Shown: positions 46,664 to 55,775, counted from the first letter of the stretch. The stretch: 64,000 nt of DNA from Arenibacter sp. ARW7G5Y1 (GCF_003201775.1 NZ_QJJZ01000019.1:1-64000); one strand, 5' to 3'. Translations and numbers: made by a program. The notes: generated from the sequence alone by a model not told the origin.

Positions 46664-48238
46664 ATGAATAAGAGGTTATTTGGTCTTTTGGTAGTCTTGA
46701 TGAGCCTTTCCCTAATCGGAATCATTTTTGTTCAGAGCTATTGGATCAATAAGTCGGTAGCGGACAAGGAGGAACAATTTTCAAACACTGTAAACCAAAT
46801 TTTGAGCAGGGTTACAGAAAATATTGAAAAACGGGAAGTACAGGATTATCTAAACGAGTTTTACAAACTAAGTGATAGTATAGGAAAGCCAAAAGCTACC
46901 CATCTTAAGAATTTTTTCTTTTTTGATCGTGATATCAATTCCAATGAAATACGGTTTTATAGCCATGGTATTTTGGAAGAGGATTACAATATGGCATCTA
47001 CGTTCTTTGATATAGGCTTGGATACAACCACTTTTAGGAACATCACCAGTACCAGAACAACCGAAATTTATAAAGAGGATTTTGGTCTGGACGGTAGGCA
47101 ATATTCCTTGACACCCGTCCAAAAGCTCGAGAAAATTGGGTCTATGACAGATCTTGAGCAGTTTGCAATGGATGATGTTTTTAGGGAACAGGCCAAAAAC
47201 AGACCTATCCATAAACGCGTTTCCAAACAGGAGATCGAACTGTTTCTTGGGAGGGAACTCAAAAATAGGGGCATAGATATAGATTATGAATATGGGGTAT
47301 ACAGTAAAGGCCTGCCTACAAAAGTGAAATCCAAAAAATTTAAGTTTTCGGAGACCACGCTTTATAAGGCTCCTTTGTTTAAGGACAGTGAAGGGAATAC
47401 CAATTTTTCCCTTTTGTTGACCTTTCCCAAAAAGAAAAGGTTCCTTATCCAGTCCATTTTGGGAATGGCAATTTTGTCCCTGACGTTTACCTTGATTATT
47501 GTAGTGGCCTATTCCAGTGCTATCTATCAGTTGATAAAACAAAAGCAGATTTCAGAGATTAAATCGGATTTCATCAATAATATGACACATGAGTTCAAAA
47601 CTCCTATTGCTACTATCAATTTGGCTGTTGAAGCAATAAAAAATCCGAAGATTATAGATGACAAGGAGAAGGTACTGCGCTATTTGCAAATGATAAGGGA
47701 CGAAAATAAGAGAATGCACGCGCAGGTGGAAAATGTGTTAAGGATATCCAAGTTGGAGAAAAATCAGTTGGATATAAGTAAGGATAGGGCAGATGTTCAC
47801 GACATAATAGAGGACGCCATTACCCATGTAGAGCTTATAGTCGCAGATAGGGGTGGGTATATTAAGCCCCATTTAAAGGCGGAACGCTCAGAGGTATTGG
47901 CCAATGAGATGCATTTTACCAATGTTATAGTGAATATACTGGATAACGCTGTTAAATATTCTCCAGAAGTGCCCAAGATCGATGTTTATACAGAAGTGGT
48001 GGGCAATTCCATCATAATAAAAGTACAGGATCAGGGAGCTGGAATGAGCAAGACGGTGCTAAAAAAGGTTTTTGAAAAGTTTTATAGGGAACATACAGGA
48101 GATATACACAACGTTAAGGGGCACGGTTTAGGGCTCGCTTACGTAAAGAAAATAGTTGATGATCATCAAGGTGAGGTTTATGCAGAAAGTGAAAAAGGAA
48201 AAGGAAGCACTTTTTATATAAAACTACCTTTAATTTAA
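46664..48238 (+). CDS. Two-component sensor histidine kinase, RprX-like
   Basis: The 524-residue kinase has two membrane helices (about 6-26 and 263-285) around a sensor domain of about 235 periplasmic residues. The dimerisation domain holds the phosphorylated H309 in NNMTHEFKTPIA, and the ATPase domain shows NVIVNILDNAVKYSP (N box), DQGAGMS (G1) and GLGLAYVKKIV (G2). The response regulator gene follows 7 nt later. The arrangement resembles the RprXY pair of Bacteroides. The signal is unknown, and the sensor domain has no recognisable fold to me. Confidence 0.93.
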   Translation: MNKRLFGLLVVLMSLSLIGIIFVQSYWINKSVADKEEQFSNTVNQILSRVTENIEKREVQDYLNEFYKLSDSIGKPKATHLKNFFFFDRDINSNEIRFYSHGILEEDYNMASTFFDIGLDTTTFRNITSTRTTEIYKEDFGLDGRQYSLTPVQKLEKIGSMTDLEQFAMDDVFREQAKNRPIHKRVSKQEIELFLGRELKNRGIDIDYEYGVYSKGLPTKVKSKKFKFSETTLYKAPLFKDSEGNTNFSLLLTFPKKKRFLIQSILGMAILSLTFTLIIVVAYSSAIYQLIKQKQISEIKSDFINNMTHEFKTPIATINLAVEAIKNPKIIDDKEKVLRYLQMIRDENKRMHAQVENVLRISKLEKNQLDISKDRADVHDIIEDAITHVELIVADRGGYIKPHLKAERSEVLANEMHFTNVIVNILDNAVKYSPEVPKIDVYTEVVGNSIIIKVQDQGAGMSKTVLKKVFEKFYREHTGDIHNVKGHGLGLAYVKKIVDDHQGEVYAESEKGKGSTFYIKLPLI

Positions 48239-48245
48239 AACAATA

Positions 48246-48953
48246 ATGGAAACAGTAGATAAGAAAATATTACTCGTAGAGGACGATCCCAATTTTGGAA
48301 TTGTACTAAAAGATTATTTGGCAATGAACGATTTTGACGTTACGTTGGCAAAAAACGGAATGGAAGGTTTTGAAAAATTTAAGAAGGACAATTTTGATGT
48401 CTGTATCTTGGATGTAATGATGCCTTATAAGGATGGTTTTACCCTTGCTAAGGAAATCCGTGAAAAGAACGAAAATGTACCTATCGTTTTTCTTACGGCC
48501 AAGACAATGAAGGAAGATGTCCTAAAAGGGTATAAAGCAGGTGCCGACGATTATCTTAACAAGCCTTTTGATTCGGAAGTGCTATTGATGAAACTTAAAG
48601 CCATAATTCAAAGAAAATCTTCAAGCTCCTTGGCGGACAGTAAACAATTTGAATTTACTATTGGTGGTTTTCAATTGAATTCCAAGCTTAGGTTCTTAAA
48701 ATACAAGGATGAGGATGCTATTAAACTCTCCCCTAAGGAAAATGAGTTGCTTAGGTTGTTGGCATTGCACGAGAACGATTTAATGCCCAGGGAATTGGCC
48801 TTGACGAAAATATGGAGGGATGATAATTATTTCACTTCGCGAAGTATGGACGTGTACATTGCAAAATTGCGTAAATATCTCAAAAAAGATGAGAACGTGG
48901 AGATATTAAATATCCACGGGGAAGGTTTTAGATTGGTGATTAAGACCGAGTAA
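48246..48953 (+). CDS. OmpR-family response regulator, RprY-like
   Basis: The 235-residue regulator has a receiver domain (about 7-120) with phosphoacceptor D56 in ILDVMMP, the T84 switch residue and K106 in NKPF, then a winged-helix DNA-binding domain (about 138-232) with the SRSMDVYIAKLRKYL recognition region. It follows the kinase gene by 7 nt and is closed by a strong terminator. Its targets are not visible here. Confidence 0.95.
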   Translation: METVDKKILLVEDDPNFGIVLKDYLAMNDFDVTLAKNGMEGFEKFKKDNFDVCILDVMMPYKDGFTLAKEIREKNENVPIVFLTAKTMKEDVLKGYKAGADDYLNKPFDSEVLLMKLKAIIQRKSSSSLADSKQFEFTIGGFQLNSKLRFLKYKDEDAIKLSPKENELLRLLALHENDLMPRELALTKIWRDDNYFTSRSMDVYIAKLRKYLKKDENVEILNIHGEGFRLVIKTE

Positions 48954-48979
48954 TTGGCACGTATATAAGAGTTTTTATG

Positions 48980-49007
48980 GCACCAAGATTTTTCTTGGTG
49001 CTTTTTT
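48980..49007 (+). terminator. Terminator of the two-component operon
   Basis: A perfect 9-bp stem (48980-48988 with 48993-49001) with a TTTT loop runs into six T residues, 26 nt after the response-regulator stop. Confidence 0.9.
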
Positions 49008-49141
49008 ATTTGTTATGCCCTTATTATTAAGCCCGTGGGCTCATAATGCAATAGTAAAACCGATCCCGCCTCTATTTGTGGAATTATGGTCTTGACACAG
49101 GATCCTTGGGGCAGCTTCTTCCATGAAGCTTGAGACCGGCC

Positions 49142-49648
49142 CTATTGATAGTTCCGGTACTCCCGCAATATTTGGTCCACTATTTCTTGGGGACTGGGCT
49201 CTATCGAGATTTTTATGGCTCGGGTTGGAGGTTCAAAGGTGTCCAGTTGGGACCGTAATAATTCGGCTGGCATAAAATGGCCCTTTCTTTTTTGTAGGCG
49301 TTCCATTAACAGTTCAAAAGAACTTTCCAGGGAAATCCATACCACTTTTTCTTCAATTTTATTTTCCAATAATTTCCTGTAAGACTCCTTCAAGGCGGAG
49401 CAGACAATGACAGCTCCGGTTTCTTGGTGGGACGCGGCCAACTTGTTCAGACTAACCAACCATTCATAGCGGTCCCCGTCCGTCAACGGGATTTTATTGG
49501 ACATTTTTTTTATGTTGGCTTCTGAGTGAAAATCATCCCCGTCAAAGAATGGTAGCCTCAATTCTTCTGCCAACAACTGGCCTATGGTAGATTTACCCGT
49601 ACCAGAAACTCCAATTACAAACAGAATGTTCTTATTGCTTAAAGTCAT
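49142..49648 (-). CDS. gntK: Gluconokinase
   Basis: GntK phosphorylates gluconate to 6-phosphogluconate for the pentose-phosphate or Entner-Doudoroff route. The 168-residue P-loop kinase has GVSGTGKS (13-20), the substrate segment DGDDFHSEANIKKMSNKIPLTDGDRYEWL and the lid motif RKGHFMPAELLRSQLDTFEP. It overlaps the miaA end by 4 nt, so it is the last gene of the leftward operon. A GntP permease is at 27,185, far away, and may supply its substrate. Confidence 0.93.
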   Translation of the reverse strand: MTLSNKNILFVIGVSGTGKSTIGQLLAEELRLPFFDGDDFHSEANIKKMSNKIPLTDGDRYEWLVSLNKLAASHQETGAVIVCSALKESYRKLLENKIEEKVVWISLESSFELLMERLQKRKGHFMPAELLRSQLDTFEPPTRAIKISIEPSPQEIVDQILREYRNYQ

Positions 49649-50559
49649 TGTCCATTAAGTTTTTGTGCTAACTTCCTTAGTAAATCGTTTAAATCATATT
49701 TATAATCCACCCAAAGAATATCCTCTTTTTTTCGTAACCAGGTCAATTGCCTTTTTGCGAATCTTCTGGTGTTTTTCTTTATTTCGGCAACCGCAGTATC
49801 AAGATCAAAATCTCCTTTGAAATAACCAAATAATTCCCGGTAACCTACGGTTTGCAATGCATTTAGGTGCTGATGTTCCTTTAGGGACATGACCTCCTCC
49901 AATAAACCCTGTTCCATCATAATATCCACTCTTTGGTTAATACGGTCGTAAACAATGGCCCTTTCGGCATTTATGGCTATGGTATGGGTGCTAAAATTCC
50001 TTTCAGGTTTTTGTTGATTCAAGAAAGAGCTGTATGGGAACCCTGAGCCAATACATACCTCTAGGGCCCTAATAAGCCTATGTGGGTTGTTCAGATCTAC
50101 TTGGCCATAATAATCCCGATCTAGAACTTTAAGTCGCTCCTGAAGGCTTATAATGCCTTTGCTTTTTAAATTTTCGTTCAGGGTCTCCCGGATTTCGGGA
50201 TCGATTGTTGGAAAATGATCAAGTCCCTCTTTTATGGCGTCAACATATAGACCGCTTCCACCTACCATAACAACAATGTCATTTGCTTGGAAAAGTATTT
50301 CTAGTTTTTCTATGGCTTCCCTTTCAAAATCCCCTACGGTGTATTCTTCATAAATATTTTTGTGTTGAATAAAATGATGGGGTACACTGGCTAATTCTTC
50401 GGGGGAAGGCACAGCGGTCCCTATGGACATTTCTTTGAAAAACTGACGGGAGTCCGCAGAAATAATCTCTGTTTTAAAGTGTTTGGCGATGGCAATGGCC
50501 AAGCTTGTCTTTCCTATGGCAGTTGGTCCAACAATGGAAATAAGATTTTTTTTATTCAT
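49645..50559 (-). CDS. miaA: tRNA dimethylallyltransferase
   Basis: MiaA adds a dimethylallyl group to A37 of tRNAs reading UNN codons. The 304-residue protein has the P-loop GPTAIGKT (11-18), ISADSRQFFKEMSIGTA (about 34-50), the ATP/tRNA motif GGSGLYVDAIKEGLDH (about 99-114), and LQTVGYRELFGYF plus RRFAKRQLTWLRK near the C-terminus. It shares one base with the ion-channel gene upstream and overlaps gntK by 4 nt. Confidence 0.97.
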   Translation of the reverse strand: MNKKNLISIVGPTAIGKTSLAIAIAKHFKTEIISADSRQFFKEMSIGTAVPSPEELASVPHHFIQHKNIYEEYTVGDFEREAIEKLEILFQANDIVVMVGGSGLYVDAIKEGLDHFPTIDPEIRETLNENLKSKGIISLQERLKVLDRDYYGQVDLNNPHRLIRALEVCIGSGFPYSSFLNQQKPERNFSTHTIAINAERAIVYDRINQRVDIMMEQGLLEEVMSLKEHQHLNALQTVGYRELFGYFKGDFDLDTAVAEIKKNTRRFAKRQLTWLRKKEDILWVDYKYDLNDLLRKLAQKLNGQ

Positions 50560-51386
50560 TAATCCTCACTTAATCTATGTCCACATTGCCTACAGTAATG
50601 GGCATCGATACGCATGATTTCCGTACCACATTCCGGGCAGGTTCTGTCTGTATCTATATCTTTTTTGTTAATTACACCTGCCGCATATTCGGCCGATACT
50701 ATTCCTGTTGGTACTGCAATTACCCCATACCCTATGATCATGATCAAGGTGGCAATGAATTGCCCTAAGGGCGTTTCAGGTGAAATATCCCCATAGCCTA
50801 CTGTGGTTAGGGTAACTATGGTCCAATAAACACTGTGGGGAATACTGGTGAAACCATGTGTGGGACCTTCTACAATATACATTACCGTGCCCAAAAGAAC
50901 GGATATGACGATGACAAAAAAAACAAATACAAATATTTTAGTCCTACTGGCATTCAAGGCCCTCACAAGTTTATTGGATTCCCCAACAAAGCGAACCAGT
51001 TTTAAAATTCTAAAAACCCTTAACAATCTTAAAATGCGAAAGGCTGTTATGTATTGCGAACCGACTAGGAAAAGGGAAAGATATTTTGGGATGGTGGAAA
51101 GTAGGTCGATTACGCCAAAAAAGCTTAGAATATATTTTTTGGGCCGATTTATAGAGATAATACGCAATATGTACTCTATGGTAAATAGTATGGTCACCGT
51201 CCATTCGGAATAGTTTAAGAATTTATGGTGCTTTTCATCAAAAGTAGGGATGCTTTCCAACATTACGATGATTACACTATAAACAATCAAAATGAGCAAA
51301 AGGATATCAAAAAGTTTGCCGGCGGGAGTGTGGGTCCCGTAGATTACCTCGTGAATTTTGTGTTTCCAACTTTTTTTGATTTTCAA
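50559..51386 (-). CDS. Voltage-gated potassium channel with C-terminal zinc ribbon
   Basis: The 275-residue protein has six membrane helices like Kv channels. S4 (117-132) carries a basic residue at every third position: R117, R120, R123, R126, K129, R132. The pore loop has the selectivity filter TVGYGD (195-200). After S6, a short cytoplasmic tail has a zinc ribbon built from C250, C253, C265 and C268 (CPEC and CRQC). That tail is unusual compared with KvAP-like channels and may be a regulatory metal-binding module. It lies 3 nt after the exonuclease gene and overlaps miaA by one base. The physiological role is unknown. Confidence 0.9.
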   Translation of the reverse strand: MKIKKSWKHKIHEVIYGTHTPAGKLFDILLLILIVYSVIIVMLESIPTFDEKHHKFLNYSEWTVTILFTIEYILRIISINRPKKYILSFFGVIDLLSTIPKYLSLFLVGSQYITAFRILRLLRVFRILKLVRFVGESNKLVRALNASRTKIFVFVFFVIVISVLLGTVMYIVEGPTHGFTSIPHSVYWTIVTLTTVGYGDISPETPLGQFIATLIMIIGYGVIAVPTGIVSAEYAAGVINKKDIDTDRTCPECGTEIMRIDAHYCRQCGHRLSED

Positions 51387-51389
51387 AAT

Positions 51390-52757
51390 CTACTGTTTTA
51401 GCTCTATAATTTTTAGGACCTTTTTTTTTCTGAGATAGGAAGAAATAATATGGGTCGTGTTTTCATTTCCTTCCATAGGTGTAATTATGGATTCCAAGAT
51501 ATGAATATTATTGATTTGATGGTTTAAATTAAAATAGCCAAGGCCTTTAAAGACACCGTTCTTGATCTCGATACCGCAACGCTCACCAATTTCCCTTCCC
51601 TTGTCCATGATCAGGATGCTCTTTTTTGATAAACTGTACTTATCAATAGCTTGTAATGCTCGTGCATTATAGGCCTCCACGGGCTCTTGCCCTATACAGC
51701 CCCCAAGGCAACCATTGTCCTCATAATGGGAGCAATGCATCCTTGCCTGTGATAGCCCATTTATTTTATTGCACAACTGAAATTCCTCCCTGATGCTGTG
51801 TAAAAAATTCTCCGCACCTTGTAGACTATTAAAAGTAGCTACTGCCTTTTTTTTAGGATTTATAACCTCTGCGGTCAATGAAATATAGCCGTCCTGGTTA
51901 CTGGACTGATAAATGCCATGCGAAAAAAGTCTTTTTCTGTAAAGAGAATTATATTTGGGTTTGTTCCTTAATAATTCTGCATTCTCCTTTAAGAGTGCAG
52001 CCAATTCGTTCCCCGTTTTTTCATATGAAACCCTTTTTGTTTCTTTCTGAATTCTTCTGGCCTTAGGGCTGTTATTGGTAAAATGTTGGTTTACCCTTTT
52101 TTTAATATTGTTACTTTTGCCCAGCAAAATAATGTCACCGTCCTTATTGTGCATGTAATAGACCCCGGTATCCGAAGGTAATTCGTCTACCATATCCAAT
52201 TGCCTGGGTGACAGCTCTCCTTGGGTCTCCGTTCTTAAAACACTCTTAAAAATGGATTTATCCAGGTCTTTTGAAAGTAATAGTTTAAATAATTGTAGGG
52301 TGGCAAGAGCATCTCCGTTAGCTCTATGGCGGTCACTTACGGGGATTCCGAGAGACCGTACCAATTTGCCTAGACTATACGATTCGGCATCTGGCAATAA
52401 TTGCTTGGCCAGTTCTACGGTACAGAGGGTCTTTCGCTCAAAATTATAGCCCAATCGCCTGAATTCGGTCCTCAATATCCGATAGTCGAATTGGGCATTA
52501 TGGGCCACAATTACTGCATCTTCGGTTATTTCCACAATACGCTTGGCTACCTCATGGAATTTTGGGGCAGTGCGGAGCATGTTGTTGTTAATACCGGTAA
52601 GATTAACAACAAAGGGTTGTATATCTTTTTCAGGATTTACCAAACTAATGAACTGGTCCACTACTTTATGCCCGTCAAATTTGTGGATAGCGATTTCGGT
52701 AACCCCCTCTTCATTGTATTTTCCTCCTGTGGTTTCAATATCTAATATGACGTACAT
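51390..52757 (-). CDS. DEDDh exonuclease/GIY-YIG nuclease fusion protein
   Basis: The 455-residue protein fuses two nuclease modules. Residues 1-165 are a DnaQ-type proofreading exonuclease with DIE (D6, E8), HNAQFDYR (D91) and HRANGDA (H144, D149). Residues about 195-275 are a GIY-YIG domain with GVYY (198-201) and LLGKSNNIKKRV. The remaining 180 residues contain a cysteine/histidine cluster (CNKINGL, CSHYEDNGCLGGCIG) as in UvrC-like proteins. It resembles Cho/UvrC-related repair nucleases. It is the first gene of the leftward operon, with a TATCTTTG box at 52785-52792. Confidence 0.9.
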   Translation of the reverse strand: MYVILDIETTGGKYNEEGVTEIAIHKFDGHKVVDQFISLVNPEKDIQPFVVNLTGINNNMLRTAPKFHEVAKRIVEITEDAVIVAHNAQFDYRILRTEFRRLGYNFERKTLCTVELAKQLLPDAESYSLGKLVRSLGIPVSDRHRANGDALATLQLFKLLLSKDLDKSIFKSVLRTETQGELSPRQLDMVDELPSDTGVYYMHNKDGDIILLGKSNNIKKRVNQHFTNNSPKARRIQKETKRVSYEKTGNELAALLKENAELLRNKPKYNSLYRKRLFSHGIYQSSNQDGYISLTAEVINPKKKAVATFNSLQGAENFLHSIREEFQLCNKINGLSQARMHCSHYEDNGCLGGCIGQEPVEAYNARALQAIDKYSLSKKSILIMDKGREIGERCGIEIKNGVFKGLGYFNLNHQINNIHILESIITPMEGNENTTHIISSYLRKKKVLKIIELKQ

Positions 52758-52784
52758 GTAAAATCTCTAATTCAAATTACTAAA

Positions 52785-52792
52785 CAAAGATA
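52785..52792 (-). promoter_or_regulatory. Putative -7 box for the exonuclease operon
   Basis: Minus-strand TATCTTTG lies 28 nt before the start of the exonuclease-channel-miaA-gntK operon. The nearest TTG spacings (13 and 24 nt) are off the optimum. Confidence 0.45.
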
Positions 52793-52828
52793 CGTATTCT
52801 CCCGTCAAGGAAACGGCAAGCTTGTGCG

Positions 52829-53482
52829 CTAATTTCTAGACCCAAAAATGCTGCTTCCCACTCGTATCATGGTACTGCCTTCCTCTATTGCAATCTTGTA
52901 ATCCCCACTCATTCCCATGGATAAATGCAAGAGATGGGGGAATGTGGGTTTAATTTTTTCGAACAGACTTTTAAGTTGTTGGAACTCTTTTCGGATTTGC
53001 TGCTCGTTTTCCGTGAATGTTGCCATTCCCATCAGTCCCACTATCTTTATGTTGGTAAGTGCCTCCAAGTCATTTGAGGAGATCAATTCGTTGAGTTCGT
53101 TCCCGTCAAAACCAAACTTGGTGTCCTCCTCAGCAATGTGGACTTGTAACAGGCATGGAATAACCCTGTTGTGTTTTTTGGCTTGTTTGTTTATTTCCTT
53201 CAAAAGTTTTAGACTATCCACTCCATGGATCAACGCTACATACGCTGCCATATACTTAACCTTGTTGCGCTGTATGTGGCCTATCATATGCCATTCAATA
53301 TCCTTTGGAAGCACTTCTTGCTTCTCTGTCATTTCCTGGATTTTATTTTCTCCAAAAACCCTTTGTCCAGCCGCATAGGCTTCCTCTATATCGGCTATTG
53401 GCTTGGTTTTGGAAACCGCCACTAGCTGTACATGGGAGGGAAGCGATTCCTTGATTTTTATTAAACTATCTTTAATGGACAT
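52829..53482 (-). CDS. YggS/PLPBP-family pyridoxal phosphate homeostasis protein
   Basis: The 217-residue protein binds pyridoxal 5'-phosphate through K25 in LVAVSKTKP and helps balance free PLP in the cell. Other family marks are FGENKIQEMTEKQ (about 43-55), IEWHMIGHIQRNKVK, LLQVHIAEEDTKFGF and the C-terminal LSMGMSGDYKIAIEEGSTMIRVGSSIFG. The length is slightly short but complete. It stands alone between the exonuclease and 3-hydroxyacyl-CoA dehydrogenase genes on the same strand. Confidence 0.95.
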   Translation of the reverse strand: MSIKDSLIKIKESLPSHVQLVAVSKTKPIADIEEAYAAGQRVFGENKIQEMTEKQEVLPKDIEWHMIGHIQRNKVKYMAAYVALIHGVDSLKLLKEINKQAKKHNRVIPCLLQVHIAEEDTKFGFDGNELNELISSNDLEALTNIKIVGLMGMATFTENEQQIRKEFQQLKSLFEKIKPTFPHLLHLSMGMSGDYKIAIEEGSTMIRVGSSIFGSRN

Positions 53483-53567
53483 TCAATTGTATTTTATGCT
53501 GTTAAACTAAACATGGCTGCTGTTCATCATCAAAACTATAATTGAAGTAAACAGGTGTAATGAACTA

Positions 53568-54455
53568 TTAATTAAACTGTTTGGAAACCTTATCGGACTT
53601 CCTGGATTCCGAATAATCATAAAAACCTTCCCCGGATTTAACACCCAATTTTCCAGCAGTTACCATATTTACCAATAAGGGACAGGGTGCATATTTTGGG
53701 TTTTTGAAGCCGTCGTACATTACGTTGAGAATGGATAGACAAACATCCAGTCCAATAAAATCGGCAAGCTGTAAGGGGCCCATAGGGTGGGCCATGCCCA
53801 ATTTCATAACCGTATCGATTTCTGTAACCCCTGCAACCTTATGGAACAAGGTCTCTATGGCTTCGTTGATCATGGGCATTAGAATTCGGTTTGCTACAAA
53901 GCCGGGAAAGTCATTTACTTCCGTTGGTGTTTTTCCAAGCTTGGTGGACAGTGCCATGATGGTTCCAGTAACGTCATCAGAGGTGTTATAGCCCCTTATA
54001 ATCTCTACCAATTGCATAATAGGTACGGGATTCATAAAGTGCATGCCAATGACCTTGTCCGATCTTTTGGTGGCGGCTGCAATCTGCGTAATGGAAATTG
54101 AGGAGGTGTTGGTCGCTAAAATGGTAGTCGGTTCACAGATAGCATCCAATTCCCTAAAGATCTTTATTTTAAGGGCCGTGTTTTCCGTTGCTGCCTCTAT
54201 TACCAAATCCACTTTCTGTACCCCATCGGCAAGTGTGGTATAGGGGGTTATATTGCCCAAAGTGGATTTCTTATCCTTTTCTGTGATAAGTTCCTTGGCT
54301 ACCATTCTGTCAAGATTTTTCTCTATGGTCAACAGCCCCTTTTCCAAGGCGTCCTGTGAAATATCTATAAGGTTGGTTTTATATCCGTTTTGTGCAATTA
54401 CATGGGCAATTCCATTACCCATTGTTCCGGCCCCTATGACTGCTATGTTTTTCAT
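53568..54455 (-). CDS. 3-hydroxyacyl-CoA (3-hydroxybutyryl-CoA) dehydrogenase
   Basis: The 295-residue enzyme interconverts 3-hydroxyacyl-CoA and 3-ketoacyl-CoA with NAD(P). The Rossmann fold opens GAGTMGNGIAHV (8-19). The catalytic histidine is H139 in GMHFMNPVP, with E151 nearby. The C-terminal helical domain has GFVANRILMPMINEA and MGPLQLADFIGLDVCL. The length is that of a single-domain dehydrogenase, as in butyrate or beta-oxidation pathways, with no fused hydratase. It lies downstream of the Gfo/Idh/MocA gene, 71 nt away on the same strand. Confidence 0.95.
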   Translation of the reverse strand: MKNIAVIGAGTMGNGIAHVIAQNGYKTNLIDISQDALEKGLLTIEKNLDRMVAKELITEKDKKSTLGNITPYTTLADGVQKVDLVIEAATENTALKIKIFRELDAICEPTTILATNTSSISITQIAAATKRSDKVIGMHFMNPVPIMQLVEIIRGYNTSDDVTGTIMALSTKLGKTPTEVNDFPGFVANRILMPMINEAIETLFHKVAGVTEIDTVMKLGMAHPMGPLQLADFIGLDVCLSILNVMYDGFKNPKYAPCPLLVNMVTAGKLGVKSGEGFYDYSESRKSDKVSKQFN

Positions 54456-54526
54456 TTAAGTGCTTTTTATTTGGAATTTTATGCTATTATTTAATGTCTT
54501 GTGGCTACATTAGGAGAAGCTAGTGA

Positions 54527-55495
54527 TTATTTCTTTTGGAATGAAGCAATGACCTCCAAAGCAACCTTTAAAGCTTGGGTACCTTGCTCTAGGGAGACCA
54601 CGGGGACGGAGTTGTTGTTTATGGCATCGGCAAAGGTTTCCAATTCGTCCAGAATGGCATTGTTTATAGCTATGTCCGGATTTTCAAAATAGATTTGTTT
54701 TTTTACTCCTTCCGCATTTTGTAGGATCATATCAAAATCCCCTGGTTTTTCCGGGGCATCCTTCATTTTTACCACTTCCACTTTTTTCTCCAGAAAATCC
54801 ACGGCGATATAGGCATCTTTTTGGAAAAAGCGCGACTTCCGCATGTTTTTTAGGGAAATTCTACTAGCGGTCAGGTTTGCAACACAGCCATTCTGAAACT
54901 CTATTCTGGCATTCGCAATATCCGGTGAGTTGCTAATGACCGAAACCCCACTGGCATTAATTTGTTTAACTTCGGACTTTACCACGCTAAGGATGGCATC
55001 AATATCGTGGATCATCAAATCCAATACAACAGGTACATCTGTCCCCCTTGGGTTAAATTCGGCCAACCTATGGGTCTCAATGAACATGGGGTTATTAATA
55101 TTGTCCTTAACCGCCATAAAAGCTGGATTGAATCTTTCAACGTGGCCTACTTGACCCTTTACCCCATGTTTCCTTTCCAAAAGCAACAATTCTTCGGCCT
55201 CTTGAAAGGTGTTGGTAATGGGTTTTTCAATGAAAACATGTTTTCCTTTTTCCATGGCCTTTTTGGCACAATCGAAATGGGAAAGGGTAGGCGTTACTAT
55301 GTCTATTACATCTACCGCATCAATTAGTTTGTTTATATTGTCGAAAAAAGTATAGCCGAATTCAGCTGCTACTTTTTTACCATTGATGACATCGGGATCA
55401 TAAAAACCGACCAAATTATATTTTTGGGACTCGTTCAGCAATCTTAGATGAATTTTTCCTAAATGTCCTGCTCCTAGGACGCCAACATTAAGCAT
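54527..55495 (-). CDS. Gfo/Idh/MocA-family oxidoreductase
   Basis: The 322-residue protein has an N-terminal NAD(P)-binding fold (GAGHLGKIHLRLL, 8-20), the family signature EKP at 90-92 in HVFIEKPITNT, and a C-terminal alpha/beta domain with HRLAEFNPRGTDVPVVLDLMIHDID. The conserved HD pair near residue 173 fits the catalytic histidine site. Members oxidise sugars, inositols or related diols; the substrate here is unknown. A TATTTTTG promoter-like box lies at 55512-55519. It probably co-transcribes with the downstream dehydrogenase gene. Confidence 0.9.
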   Translation of the reverse strand: MLNVGVLGAGHLGKIHLRLLNESQKYNLVGFYDPDVINGKKVAAEFGYTFFDNINKLIDAVDVIDIVTPTLSHFDCAKKAMEKGKHVFIEKPITNTFQEAEELLLLERKHGVKGQVGHVERFNPAFMAVKDNINNPMFIETHRLAEFNPRGTDVPVVLDLMIHDIDAILSVVKSEVKQINASGVSVISNSPDIANARIEFQNGCVANLTASRISLKNMRKSRFFQKDAYIAVDFLEKKVEVVKMKDAPEKPGDFDMILQNAEGVKKQIYFENPDIAINNAILDELETFADAINNNSVPVVSLEQGTQALKVALEVIASFQKK

Positions 55496-55511
55496 ATGTA
55501 TTTATTTTCCT

Positions 55512-55519
55512 CAAAAATA
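55512..55519 (-). promoter_or_regulatory. Putative -7 box for the Gfo/Idh/MocA gene
   Basis: Minus-strand TATTTTTG lies 17 nt before the start codon. The nearest upstream TTG is spaced only 11 nt away. Confidence 0.4.
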
Positions 55520-55775
55520 AGGATAGTTTGCAAGTTTAAGGGCTTAAAAAATAAAAGTTGAGTTTTAAGTCCTATCTTTTTTTTCATCAAACTTAAGTAG
55601 CTAATTGGGATAATAATATTGGGATAGACAATGGAACTGTGATTTTCGCAATTAAAGAAATCTGACCTAAATTTACCCTTTAATGAAAGAATGGCTTAGA
55701 TTGCAGCATGTAATTTTTCTAATTTCTTCATTTTAAGTTTTTCATTTTTTAACTTTACGGACCAAAACCAATCAA

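Noticed and set aside
46868-47542. A 224-codon open frame on the minus strand inside the histidine kinase gene
   Set aside because: It is fully antisense to a kinase with all motifs intact and has no recognisable domain.
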